The notes under the pieces were generated by a model. That model did not search any database. It was not told the DNA's origin and saw only the letters and a program-made list of their open reading frames with translations. The position numbers and the translations under genes are program-made. From positions 1 through 36,475 of the IMG/VR virus record IMGVR_UViG_3300028031_000008: a stretch of 36,475 nt of DNA. One strand, 5' to 3'. Positions 29,105 to 35,573 of this stretch are shown piece after piece. Each line of letters opens with the position of its first letter. Positions within the stretch are counted from its first letter, which is position 1. This stretch comes from a virus.

Positions 29105-29112
29105 CAACTAAA

Positions 29113-29127
29113 TTACTAAAATAGTAA
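29113..29127. promoter_or_regulatory. Operator-like palindrome between divergent promoters
   Basis: TTACTA (29113-29118), AAA, TAGTAA (29122-29127): a perfect 6-bp inverted repeat. It lies 9 nt from the leftward -35 and 11 nt from the rightward -35. One site placed between both promoters is suited to a dimeric HTH repressor acting on both; the HTH protein encoded at 29198 is the obvious candidate. Confidence 0.55.
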
Positions 29128-29137
29128 ATAATATATA

Positions 29138-29166
29138 TTGACACTCCGAACAATAGAGTATAGAGT
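29138..29166 (+). promoter_or_regulatory. Rightward promoter of replication operon
   Basis: TTGACA (29138-29143), 17-nt spacer, TAGAGT (29161-29166). The -35 is perfect; the -10 matches at four of six positions, so it may be weak or activator-assisted. It would start the HTH-SSB-replication operon. Confidence 0.6.
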
Positions 29167-29197
29167 AAGGTTATTAATAATTAACAAAGGAGTAAAT

Positions 29198-29602
29198 ATG
29201 AGTAATTATTATTGTAGACCAAACACAAAAAATCTACTGGAGCATAGGATAAACGACTGGATAATCCGATTAAATTATCTTGATATTAGTATTAATAAAT
29301 TATCAAAAATATGCGGTTGTGACCAGCATACTTTGTCGGATATTCTGCGTCATAGGCAGAAAAATCCAAGAGTTTCAACGCTTGGCTTAATTGAATCAAC
29401 AATAACCAAACTGGAGAATGAAATGAATACGGATATCAAGAGTGTCCTCGGTGAGTTGTTTAAATACATTGATGAGTTACATAATCTACGTGATGGCATT
29501 AATAGTGAAGATGATAAGCAGGACTTTGACAAAGCGGTGGCTAAAGAACTTACTGATATGCTTGTAAAAACTACGCAAAACAAAGGAGAAAATAATGAAT
29601 AA
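29198..29602 (+). CDS. HTH regulator (candidate switch repressor/Cro)
   Basis: A 134-aa protein starting MSNYYCRPNTKNL at ATG 29198, with AAAGGAG 6 nt upstream; an upstream TTG at 29138 falls in the promoter and is rejected. Residues about 18-60 carry an XRE-type HTH (DISINKLSKICGCDQHTLSD, then ILRHRQKNPRVSTLGLI), with the N-P-x-x-x-T-L-x-x-I pattern after the HTH seen in Cro/CI-like proteins. The C-terminal half is a charged helix likely for dimerisation. As first gene rightward of the divergent promoters, it likely binds the 29113 palindrome. Confidence 0.75.
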   Translation: MSNYYCRPNTKNLLEHRINDWIIRLNYLDISINKLSKICGCDQHTLSDILRHRQKNPRVSTLGLIESTITKLENEMNTDIKSVLGELFKYIDELHNLRDGINSEDDKQDFDKAVAKELTDMLVKTTQNKGENNE

Positions 29603-29771
29603 AGGTAAAGTAACTGAAAGATATTCGAACGATACGATGTTTGATAAAATAATGAGAGATTCGCTTTCTGAATTAAAAGAGCTTGGTGGCTCAGAAATAG
29701 ACGCAACAATTAAATTTTCTGAATTCACTGTAAAGTTAAATATAACCAAAAATGGAGAAATAAATGAATAA
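29595..29771 (+). CDS. Small hypothetical protein (58 aa)
   Basis: A 58-aa protein (MNKGKVTERYSNDTMFDKIM, ending ITKNGEINE) with an AAAGGAG site and 8-nt overlaps on both sides. Acidic helix followed by two beta strands. Function unknown; the context suggests an early regulator or replication accessory. Confidence 0.65.
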   Translation: MNKGKVTERYSNDTMFDKIMRDSLSELKELGGSEIDATIKFSEFTVKLNITKNGEINE

Positions 29772-30048
29772 ATATATGCGAGTGAATATACCGTCCGATG
29801 TTGCGGAGATTATCAAGCATCATGCTAATAAAGAAAATAAAGAGATGAAGGAAATATTAGTCGATTGTTTCAATGAGGTTTATATTTACCCAAACGAAAA
29901 GAAAAGACTGCAAAATTCCATCACCAAGCAAGAAGATGCTCTTGAAAAGTTGGAATCTAAAGTTAAAAAACTAAGATATATGTTGCGACAAATTAATGGC
30001 GTAAGTAGCGTAAGTAAATTTAGAGGAGAAGAAGGATGGCTAGTTTAA
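29764..30048 (+). CDS. Ribbon-helix-helix-like / coiled-coil protein (94 aa)
   Basis: A 94-aa protein. Residues 1-40 (YMRVNIPSDVAEIIKHHANK, then EMKEILVDCFNEV) resemble a ribbon-helix-helix DNA-binding fold: beta strand with alternating residues, then two helices. Residues 45-80 are a predicted coiled coil (SITKQEDALEKLESKVKKL). It overlaps the SSB gene by 13 nt. A DNA-binding accessory to replication is inferred. Confidence 0.62.
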   Translation: MNKYMRVNIPSDVAEIIKHHANKENKEMKEILVDCFNEVYIYPNEKKRLQNSITKQEDALEKLESKVKKLRYMLRQINGVSSVSKFRGEEGWLV

Positions 30049-30473
30049 ATCAATGGACTGGAATAGGTAACCTCGGAGCAGATGCGGAAATCCGTCAAAC
30101 TAATGACGGAAAAACTGTAGCAACATTAAATCTTGCGTGTTCTGAATCTTGGACTGATAAAGCATCTGGTGAGCGTAAAGAAAAAACTGAATGGATAAGG
30201 ATTGTTGTATTCGGAAAGCCTGCTGAAATAATCGAGAAATACACTAGCAAGGGCAGTCAAATACACGTCACAGGAAAGTTTCAAACTCGCAAATGGACTG
30301 ATAAAGATGGAGTTGTGAAATATACTTCTGAGATAGTTGTGTCTGGATTCGGTGGGGGAATTATCCTGCTTGGTAGCAAGAAAGATAGTCCTGTGCCTGC
30401 TAGTGATGGTTTTACTGGCAAGACTGACGCATACGTTGACAATGGGATTGATGACGACGATTGCCCCTTTTAG
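30036..30473 (+). CDS. ssb: Single-stranded DNA-binding protein
   Basis: A 145-aa OB-fold SSB: NQWTGIGNLGADAEIRQTNDG, then ATLNLACSESW, KEKTEWIRIVVFGKPAEI, and KGSQIHVTGKFQTRKW with DGVVKYTSEIVV. These are canonical bacterial-type SSB elements. The C-terminus ends DDDDCPF, the acidic tip that recruits partner proteins (host SSBs end DDDIPF); C in place of I is a small change. It coats ssDNA during replication and ERF-driven recombination. Confidence 0.96.
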   Translation: MASLNQWTGIGNLGADAEIRQTNDGKTVATLNLACSESWTDKASGERKEKTEWIRIVVFGKPAEIIEKYTSKGSQIHVTGKFQTRKWTDKDGVVKYTSEIVVSGFGGGIILLGSKKDSPVPASDGFTGKTDAYVDNGIDDDDCPF

Positions 30474-30516
30474 CACTTGCAATTAATCCTCAACTAGATA
30501 TACTTAAATATATCGA

Positions 30517-30627
30517 GCCTCCAGTTGGACGGCAGATATTATAAAAGACTAGCTAGGTTTAGCGACCGAAAACCTGTTCTCCACAGCAGGTTGCTAGTCT
30601 AAACAATGTGGACTATTAGCCGTGGAG
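30517..30627 (+). ncRNA. Bistable structured leader with loop-to-SD pairing
   Basis: The 160-nt gap between ssb and the replication initiator holds ordered helices. A small hairpin lies at 30517-30533. An 8-bp stem AGACTAGC (30546-30553)/GCTAGTCT (30593-30600) encloses two mutually exclusive hairpins: AGGTTT (30555-30560)/AAACCT (30570-30575), or AACCTG (30571-30576)/CAGGTT (30587-30592). The second hairpin's loop exposes CTCCAC (30579-30584), complementary to GTGGAG (30622-30627), the initiator gene's ribosome site. No T-run is present. This looks like a translational switch; a DNA-level role is possible. Confidence 0.6.
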
Positions 30628-30633
30628 GGTTGA

Positions 30634-31350
30634 ATGACTGAAAACGAATTTCGAGATTTTATTATTGACAGCGAACTAGACTCAAAGTCTAAGTTCATCG
30701 CATTCCTATTATTGCACTACAGAAACAGAAAAACTGGTAAGTGCTACCCATCTCAACAAACATTATCTAGTGCGTCAGGTTATTGCACCAACGCCATTAA
30801 ATCAGCTACACAGAATTTAGAAGATGCAGGGTTTTTAAAAGTAACTCGTGCCAGATTAAAAGGCAATAAATTCACCAATATATTTTATGTGTTTAGTTTT
30901 GACCCCTCACCAGATGAGGTATCAAATGAACCCTCAAATGAGGTGTCAAATGACATCGCACCAGATGCGTATAAACCTATAGAACCTATTAAACCTAAAA
31001 AACCTAGTAAGAAAGAAAAAGTAATTAAAAAGAAAACTAACCTTCCTGATTTTATCGATAAAGATTTATGGAATGATTTTATAGATATGAGAAAGGGGTT
31101 AAAGAAGAATCCAACAGAATTGGCAATAGAGCTTCTTATTAAAAAACTTACCAAATTTAATGATGAAGGACAGGATACGAGTAAAATATTAGAAAACAGT
31201 ATAATGAATAGTTATCTAGGGCTATTCGCAATTAAAGAACTTAACCAAAAAGGAGATAGCAATGCAAAATCAAACGGACTCACAGAAATGGAAAGAGCAA
31301 CAGAGCAAATGCGGATTAACAGGGAAGCTAGATACGGAACAAGGGCTTAA
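30634..31350 (+). CDS. Replication initiator (lambda O / HTH_36-like)
   Basis: A 238-aa protein. Residues 1-90 form a winged helix (FIAFLLLHYRNRKTGKCYPS, QQTLSSASGYCTNAIKSATQ, LEDAGFLKVTRAR), typical of HTH_36 initiators. Residues 91-135 are a Pro/Lys linker with KPI-EPI-KPK-KPS triplets. The C-terminal part (LWNDFIDMRKGLKKNPTELA, then LENSIMNSYLGLF) matches the C-terminal domain of phage replication proteins that bind helicase or loader. The internal DNA has repeats like the lambda ori in gene O. GGAGGG gives a good ribosome site that can be masked by the leader. No helicase or polymerase is encoded, so host replication enzymes must be recruited. Confidence 0.82.
   Translation: MTENEFRDFIIDSELDSKSKFIAFLLLHYRNRKTGKCYPSQQTLSSASGYCTNAIKSATQNLEDAGFLKVTRARLKGNKFTNIFYVFSFDPSPDEVSNEPSNEVSNDIAPDAYKPIEPIKPKKPSKKEKVIKKKTNLPDFIDKDLWNDFIDMRKGLKKNPTELAIELLIKKLTKFNDEGQDTSKILENSIMNSYLGLFAIKELNQKGDSNAKSNGLTEMERATEQMRINREARYGTRA
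30905..31009. other. Candidate replication origin inside initiator gene
   Basis: Two iteron-like units, each CCTCA-N(5 or 2)-TGAGG followed by TRTCAAATGA, lie at 30905-30929 and 30932-30953. They are followed by four tandem 9-bp units AACCTANNN starting at 30974, 30983, 30992 and 31001, then a strongly A-rich stretch. Palindromic iterons plus an AT-rich segment within the initiator gene match the layout of lambdoid ori. The 9-bp repeats also encode the KPx linker, so protein-level selection could explain part. Confidence 0.5.
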
Positions 31351-31786
31351 GATGCTAGAAAATGCGCTGAGAGTATGTTTTCAAAATCTTAATACTTATT
31401 CAAAAAAGCCTTCTGATTTACCTAGTATTTGCAATGGGTTTATATTTATCTTAGGTGACTATGATGCTGATTCGGTACAGATGGCATTTAAAACACATTT
31501 AAAGCAAAGCTCGTTATTCCCTACACCATCGGACATTGTGAAGATAATAAGCCCACCAGACGTTAAGTTTGACCGCTCTATGTACATTTCATGCAAGCAA
31601 TGGATAAAAGAAAACGAATCCGCACCTTTTTCACTAAAAGAAAGGGATTGTTTAAAATATATCAAAGCTTATGAAGGTAGGGAATTGGAGATTTTGGACG
31701 AGGAAAACGACCACAAAGACAATATTAAGATATCAGATAGCCGTGTTTCTGGCTTAATTAATAATTTAACAAAGGAAATGAAATAA
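31262..31786 (+). CDS. Putative helicase loader / replication accessory protein
   Basis: A 174-aa protein whose start lies 89 nt inside the initiator gene, with its own AAAGGAG site. The core (GLKMLENALRVCFQNLNTYS, and FKTHLKQSSLFPTPSDIVKI) has the F-P-T-P-x-D-I motif common to phage proteins next to O-like initiators. Position equals lambda P, which delivers DnaB helicase. There is no Walker motif, so it is not an ATPase loader of the DnaC type. Assignment is by position and weak motif. Confidence 0.6.
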   Translation: MQNQTDSQKWKEQQSKCGLTGKLDTEQGLKMLENALRVCFQNLNTYSKKPSDLPSICNGFIFILGDYDADSVQMAFKTHLKQSSLFPTPSDIVKIISPPDVKFDRSMYISCKQWIKENESAPFSLKERDCLKYIKAYEGRELEILDEENDHKDNIKISDSRVSGLINNLTKEMK

Positions 31787-31974
31787 TGGTAAATAATATT
31801 ATATTCTTAATTTACTGCATACTGTACGAACTGATAGTTCTGGGTGGGTGTGGATATTCTGTTTTTATTTTAGGTAATAGCGGTTGGTGGTTCGTGTTAG
31901 CGACATTTTTATCTGGATGTCAGTTAAAACGTCATGATTTTTTTAATGAAGTAAATAATAAAACAGGAGAATAA
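31786..31974 (+). CDS. Small two-span membrane protein (62 aa)
   Basis: A 62-aa protein with two hydrophobic stretches (IIFLIYCILYELIVLGGCGY and SGWWFVLATFLSGCQL). The Y-E-x-x-V-x-G-G and G-W-W-F-x-L-A-x-x-L-S-G-C pattern recurs in phage early regions. Function unknown. The ATG overlaps the previous stop. Confidence 0.68.
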   Translation: MVNNIIFLIYCILYELIVLGGCGYSVFILGNSGWWFVLATFLSGCQLKRHDFFNEVNNKTGE

Positions 31975-31978
31975 AACA

Positions 31979-32332
31979 ATGACTGAACTTAAAGAATGGC
32001 ACAAAGCAACAGAAAAACTAACTGAAGCGTTTATCCGAAAATATTACGTTGAGGAAGATGTTCACTTTGATGAGATAGAATATGATTGGGTTGGGAATAG
32101 CTTCTTGAATGTTTTGTGTATTGGGGATGACTCTTACAGCCTAGAGAGGATAGTAAATGCACTCAACCTTGATGTTGACTACGATTTATTGCAGGAATAT
32201 AGCGAGTTTGAGCAGCTGTTTCCTGATGAAACTACCCCGATTAATTTTAATACTTATGTAAGAATGAGTTATAAAAACAGATTCCAAGCATTAATTAAAT
32301 ATATGCAGGATAAGGCGTTTAAAGATGATTAA
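31979..32332 (+). CDS. Conserved phage hypothetical protein (117 aa)
   Basis: A 117-aa acidic protein: FIRKYYVEEDVHFDEIEYDW, VGNSFLNVLCIGDDSYSLER, then LLQEYSEFEQLFPDETTPIN and YVRMSY. The layout (a beta strand with W-V-G, then Y-S-L-E-R-I-V-N-A-L) is similar to proteins that often lie before rusA. It overlaps rusA by 8 nt. No function known. Confidence 0.65.
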   Translation: MTELKEWHKATEKLTEAFIRKYYVEEDVHFDEIEYDWVGNSFLNVLCIGDDSYSLERIVNALNLDVDYDLLQEYSEFEQLFPDETTPINFNTYVRMSYKNRFQALIKYMQDKAFKDD

Positions 32333-32726
32333 CCTAACTTTCAATATCAATCCAGTTCCTGCCTCACGACCGAAAGTTACTAGGTATTCTGTATATTACG
32401 GCAAGAAATACACGCAGTTTAAAAAAGATATGTCGATTTTATTGCGTAAATATGGTGGGCAAAAGTACACTGGTATAGTTCGGTGCGATATTGAGTTTCA
32501 TATTCAAATAGCTAAAAGCACGTCAAAAAAGAAAAAGAATTTATTAGATGGGCAATATTGCGACAATAACGCTGATTTAGATAACTACGAGAAAGCGGTT
32601 CTAGATAGCCTCACAGGCGTTACATTTGGCGACGATAGCTCCATTGTAGAATTGTCATCATCTAAGCGGTGGGCTATTGATGGAAAGATAAATGTAAAAA
32701 TATATGATTTAGCTATTGACATATAA
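32325..32726 (+). CDS. rusA: Holliday junction resolvase RusA
   Basis: A 133-aa endonuclease. The N-terminus has P-V-P-A-S-R-P-K, a substrate-contact motif. The active site is NNADLDNYEKAVLDSLTG (D84, D86, K90, D94), followed by FGDDSSIVEL (D103/D104). RusA dimers cut four-way junctions symmetrically and help resolve replication and recombination intermediates before packaging. It precedes the ERF recombination genes, and a promoter for these lies over its 3' end. Confidence 0.93.
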   Translation: MINLTFNINPVPASRPKVTRYSVYYGKKYTQFKKDMSILLRKYGGQKYTGIVRCDIEFHIQIAKSTSKKKKNLLDGQYCDNNADLDNYEKAVLDSLTGVTFGDDSSIVELSSSKRWAIDGKINVKIYDLAIDI

Positions 32727-32744
32727 AGCGTGTCGGTTTAGTAT
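32716..32744 (+). promoter_or_regulatory. Predicted promoter before the erf operon
   Basis: TTGACA (32716-32721), 17-nt spacer, TAGTAT (32739-32744). The -35 is perfect and the -10 matches at four of six positions. It overlaps the last codons of rusA and precedes a 50-nt gap leading to erf, where a GAGGG site lies before ATG 32777. Confidence 0.5.
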
Positions 32745-32776
32745 ATAAGAATAACAACAATCATAAGAGGGAAATT

Positions 32777-33406
32777 ATGGATAATAAACAAGTTATAAAT
32801 ATCGAAACTAAATATGGAAGTCTAAGAATTGATACTTGGAGCAGTCCAACAATTACCAAGCTTGCGTCTGCGTTGGCTAAGGCACAACTAGAAATATCGA
32901 ACCCAAAAAAGAAGAATGATAATCCGTTCTTTAAAAGTAAATATGCTGATTTGGCGGAGTGTATCAATACTGCATTGCCTGTGTTAAATTCTCATGGAAT
33001 AGCTATTACTCAACTCCAACAAGGCGATAAGATGCATACTTTCTTATTGCTTGGTGATGAGTGGTTGCGTAGCGAATGCCCTATATGTTGTAACGGACAA
33101 AAGGCTCAAGACATGGGGAGTGCCATTACTTACGCTAGGCGTTATTCTTTCTCGGCTATTTGCTGTATCGCTCAAGAAGACGATGATGCAAATAATGCAG
33201 GTAAAGGAAAAATACACTTAACCGCCAAACAGCAAGAAGATATTGAGGACGAAATCAATGGAAATGCGGAAACTCTACAACTTATTTTGAGTGGATATAA
33301 TGTTTCTGGTTTGTCTGATATATCCTCAAATAATTTTAGTGGAATAATAAAACGTATTAAAGAAATTAACGATAAAAAAGATTTAAAGGGTGGTGGTAAT
33401 GAATAA
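32777..33406 (+). CDS. erf: ERF-family ssDNA annealing recombinase
   Basis: A 209-aa protein: KLASALAKAQLEISNPKKKN, DNPFFKSKYADLAECINTAL, PVLNSHGIAITQ, and AQDMGSAITYARRYSFSAIC followed by EDDDANNAG. F-K-S-K-Y-A-D-L and the G-S-A-x-T-Y-A-R-R-Y-x-x-x-x-x-x-x-I-x-x-x-E-D-D-D-x-N signature are diagnostic of the ERF superfamily (P22 Erf, Sak-type cousins). It anneals complementary strands, supports circularisation and recombination, and depends on an SSB partner (encoded at 30036). The C-terminal tail binds partners. Confidence 0.94.
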   Translation: MDNKQVINIETKYGSLRIDTWSSPTITKLASALAKAQLEISNPKKKNDNPFFKSKYADLAECINTALPVLNSHGIAITQLQQGDKMHTFLLLGDEWLRSECPICCNGQKAQDMGSAITYARRYSFSAICCIAQEDDDANNAGKGKIHLTAKQQEDIEDEINGNAETLQLILSGYNVSGLSDISSNNFSGIIKRIKEINDKKDLKGGGNE

Positions 33407-34070
33407 TTTACAAGAAGTAACTGATACAAAAGAAGTAATAACTGTAATAATGGGTGAAAATAGCGGTTTAGTTGCTAAGGCTAATTCTGTAGTTATTGAA
33501 ACAGGTGATGATTTAAATGTCGCTGCTGATTTATTGAGTGAGATAAAAGCTAGGTTACGAGATTCTGAGAAGAAGAGAAAGGAAATTGTAAAGCCGTTTA
33601 ATGATGGTGTTAAAGTTATTAATTCTAATTTTAAAGAAGTATCTGCTCCGTTAATGGAATCAGAGAAAATTATAAAAGGTAAGATGTTGCCAGTCCAGCA
33701 GCGTTTAATGCGTGAAGAGCAGGAGCGTGCAGAAAAACAACGTGCAGAACGTGAGGCGGAATTACTGCGTATTGCAGAAGATAAGGCGGAAAAAGGTCTT
33801 GATGACGATTCGGAGAAATTACTTGAGAAGGCTGTGCTTGTTAAAGCTAAAGTTGATAATAGCGATATTGGACGTGGTGGATTCCTTGGTGCAAAGTCTG
33901 TAGTCACTAAGCGGTGGGATTTTGAGGTTGAGGATATCTTGTTATTTGCCAAGAAATATCCGCATCTTATTCAGGTTGATTCTGTTGGTGTTCGCAAGAT
34001 AATTACTTCTGGCACTCATGAAATCGCTGGGCTGAAGGTTTTTCAAAAAGAAACAATTAGCGTTCGATAA
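33399..34070 (+). CDS. Coiled-coil recombination accessory protein (Gam-like role)
   Basis: A 223-aa protein beginning MNNLQEVTDTKEVITVIMG at ATG 33399, which overlaps the erf stop. The middle is a long, highly charged coiled coil (SEIKARLRDSEKKRKEIVKP and REEQERAEKQRAEREAELLR). The C-terminal part (GAKSVVTKRWDFEVEDILLF, then GTHEIAGLKVFQKETISVR) is a small domain seen in phage proteins that accompany ERF/RecT annealases. Related proteins have been proposed as nuclease inhibitors or recombination mediators; the role is inferred. Confidence 0.7.
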   Translation: MNNLQEVTDTKEVITVIMGENSGLVAKANSVVIETGDDLNVAADLLSEIKARLRDSEKKRKEIVKPFNDGVKVINSNFKEVSAPLMESEKIIKGKMLPVQQRLMREEQERAEKQRAEREAELLRIAEDKAEKGLDDDSEKLLEKAVLVKAKVDNSDIGRGGFLGAKSVVTKRWDFEVEDILLFAKKYPHLIQVDSVGVRKIITSGTHEIAGLKVFQKETISVR

Positions 34071-34510
34071 TGGAACATAAATTTAAAATAACTTGTATCC
34101 GTGATTTTGGTTATATTATTTATCGAGTCACGGAATACTTCAGGCAATTGCCTAAATATGGGCTAACTATAAAGGTTTCAGTTGATAAGCCTAAGCGTAG
34201 CAATAAACAGAACGCATACTATCATACGGTAGTTAAAAAGCACGTTGCTGAATACTATGCTGAGAATCAGGCTGATTTCCTTGGTGATTTAATTAATGCA
34301 ATGCAGGCGGAGATTACAGAGGAATTTATCCACGAGTTATTGAAGCTAATGTTCTTACACGGCAAAAGCACCACAAATAATAACACTGAAAAAATGGAGG
34401 AGTATATTCTCGCAATAAGAGAACACTTCTTCCATAAATACGGACTAGATATTCCACAACCTAACCAAGAGGCTCTACAATGCATAATAGAAGACAACTC
34501 GACAAAATAA
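34070..34510 (+). CDS. NinB/Orf-like recombination protein
   Basis: A 146-aa protein. It has KPKRSNKQNAYYHTVVKKHV, then LHGKSTTNNNTEKMEEYILA and HKYGLDIPQPNQEAL. The R-S-x-x-Q-N-A-Y-Y-H and S-T-x-x-x-x-x-x-M-x-E-Y-I and I-P-x-P pattern agrees with the NinB family (lambda Orf), which loads recombinases on SSB-coated DNA. Its place after SSB, ERF and partner fits. One base overlap with the preceding gene. Confidence 0.72.
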   Translation: MEHKFKITCIRDFGYIIYRVTEYFRQLPKYGLTIKVSVDKPKRSNKQNAYYHTVVKKHVAEYYAENQADFLGDLINAMQAEITEEFIHELLKLMFLHGKSTTNNNTEKMEEYILAIREHFFHKYGLDIPQPNQEALQCIIEDNSTK

Positions 34511-34716
34511 TAGCTGACAACTTTAAAAGCTGTGTTCATAAAGCTAAAGAGGATGGTATACCTGCCACTTCTATTATGCGTGAATTGGACGTTTCGGAGA
34601 TGATGTTTTATAACTATCTCAAGGCTAAAAACGGAATTCCTGCATCATTGCTGTTTAATATAGCAAAATACTTTGACGAGGATTTGAGAGATTTCTATAT
34701 TGAGGGGTGGATGTAA
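34480..34716 (+). CDS. Cro/CI-type HTH protein (78 aa)
   Basis: A 78-aa protein with an HTH at about 28-62: IPATSIMRELDVSEMMFYNY, then LKAKNGIPASLLFNIAKYFD. The turn and the following helix L-L-F-N-I-A-K-Y-F are typical of XRE regulators. It starts 31 nt inside the NinB-like gene with AGAGG upstream. Possibly a regulator of late or middle genes. Confidence 0.7.
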   Translation: MHNRRQLDKIIADNFKSCVHKAKEDGIPATSIMRELDVSEMMFYNYLKAKNGIPASLLFNIAKYFDEDLRDFYIEGWM

Positions 34717-34907
34717 TGAAATTACTAACAATAAAAACTAAAGGCAAGAATCAGGTGTCAATAAATCCACTCTTTATTTCAATGGCTCAGGAAAGTGATT
34801 GCAAAAAGAAAGTTGCAGTATGGATGGTTGGTTCTAACGAAAGTATTATTATTGATACAGAATATAAAGACTTTTACAAAAGGTGGTTAGATGTGTTAAA
34901 TGTTTAA
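34716..34907 (+). CDS. Small hypothetical protein (63 aa)
   Basis: A 63-aa protein starting MKLLTIKTKGKNQ at ATG 34716, sharing a base with the previous stop (TAATG); GGGGTGG acts as ribosome site. A three-codon extension from 34707 is less likely. The sequence is beta-rich with VAVWMVGSNESIIIDTEYKD. Family unknown. Confidence 0.65.
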   Translation: MKLLTIKTKGKNQVSINPLFISMAQESDCKKKVAVWMVGSNESIIIDTEYKDFYKRWLDVLNV

Positions 34908-35004
34908 TTTAATGGAATTATTAACCAAGGCTATAGAATCAGCTGTTGATGTTGTAACTGGCACTCCTGAAGATTTATATAACAAACTAAAGGATGATGA
35001 ATAA
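34900..35004 (+). CDS. Very small hypothetical peptide (34 aa)
   Basis: A 34-aa acidic helix (MFNLMELLTKAIESAVDVVT, then GTPEDLYNKLKDDE). It fills the gap between two genes exactly, overlapping the previous gene by 8 nt and the next by 1 nt (TAATG). Ribosome site is weak and spaced far. Probably real by context, but low certainty. Confidence 0.45.
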   Translation: MFNLMELLTKAIESAVDVVTGTPEDLYNKLKDDE

Positions 35005-35219
35005 TGGGGCTAAAAATTATAATTGAGGAAGATGTCGGGGATGAAAAACAAAGCGTTGTTCATGCACCTGCTCATTACACCTCCAAATGCGATACATTAT
35101 GTGGTATGATTAATTGTGTTGGTATTAAAAAAACACAAAAAGCTATAGACTGTAGTTTCTGTTCAGATGTTTTGCGTGTCTGTGCAACGTATAACAAAAC
35201 AGAAAAAGGGTGGGTTTAA
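35004..35219 (+). CDS. Cys-rich hypothetical protein (71 aa)
   Basis: A 71-aa protein. SVVHAPAHYTSKCDTLCGM is like the N-terminus of DUF3310 proteins (V-x-H-P-x-H-Y), but then diverges into a Cys-rich part: Cys at C-x3-C, then I-N-C, D-C-S-F-C and R-V-C. Seven Cys in 45 residues suggest metal binding. Ends about 25 nt before the next promoter. Confidence 0.62.
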   Translation: MGLKIIIEEDVGDEKQSVVHAPAHYTSKCDTLCGMINCVGIKKTQKAIDCSFCSDVLRVCATYNKTEKGWV

Positions 35220-35243
35220 TTATAAATAAACTGCATTTACCCG

Positions 35244-35272
35244 TTGACTATACATAAACTATATGGTATAAA
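35244..35272 (+). promoter_or_regulatory. Strong predicted promoter, entry to late/packaging genes
   Basis: TTGACT (35244-35249), 17-nt spacer, TATAAA (35267-35272), with TGG before the -10 approximating an extended -10. It lies in the 101-nt gap before the 82-aa gene. On the circle it can transcribe through the assembly junction into the HTH, HNH and terminase genes. Confidence 0.72.
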
Positions 35273-35320
35273 AGACATAAGGCAGGCAATCAAGTCGCTT
35301 TAAATGTCGGAGATACGATA

Positions 35321-35569
35321 ATGAAAGATTTAACTTACATACAAGAAAAAATATTTACAAAGTTTATCCCAAATACAAAGGCGGGTGAAGAAGCTTGGAA
35401 TGTTATGCAAAAAGACGGTGTCGCATCTGTTTATAATCAACACGCAGAGGATGTAATCAAGCAATTAACTGATGCAGGCTATACGGTTGAGAAATCTATT
35501 TTCCATTGTAATCTTATGGATAGTTTGAGTGAAGAAGATTTCGAATTATTAGATTCATTGGGGGGTTAA
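35321..35569 (+). CDS. Hypothetical protein (82 aa)
   Basis: An 82-aa acidic helical protein: KIFTKFIPNTKAGEEAWNVM, then HAEDVIKQLTDAGYTVEKS. The F-[IV]-P-x-T-K-A-G-E-x-A-W pattern appears in small phage proteins that I recognise but cannot name. GGAG precedes the ATG. First gene after the strong 35244 promoter. Confidence 0.68.
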   Translation: MKDLTYIQEKIFTKFIPNTKAGEEAWNVMQKDGVASVYNQHAEDVIKQLTDAGYTVEKSIFHCNLMDSLSEEDFELLDSLGG

Positions 35570-35573
35570 ATAG

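Noticed and set aside
29138-29197. Upstream TTG start for the HTH regulator
   Set aside because: The extension would lie over the -35 and -10 promoter elements; ATG 29198 has AAAGGAG at correct spacing.
33383-33952. 189-aa - strand ORF opposite the coiled-coil recombination gene
   Set aside because: Antisense of a charged, low-complexity coding region; Ser/Arg-rich translation is typical of a shadow, and the sense gene has clear overlaps with its neighbours.
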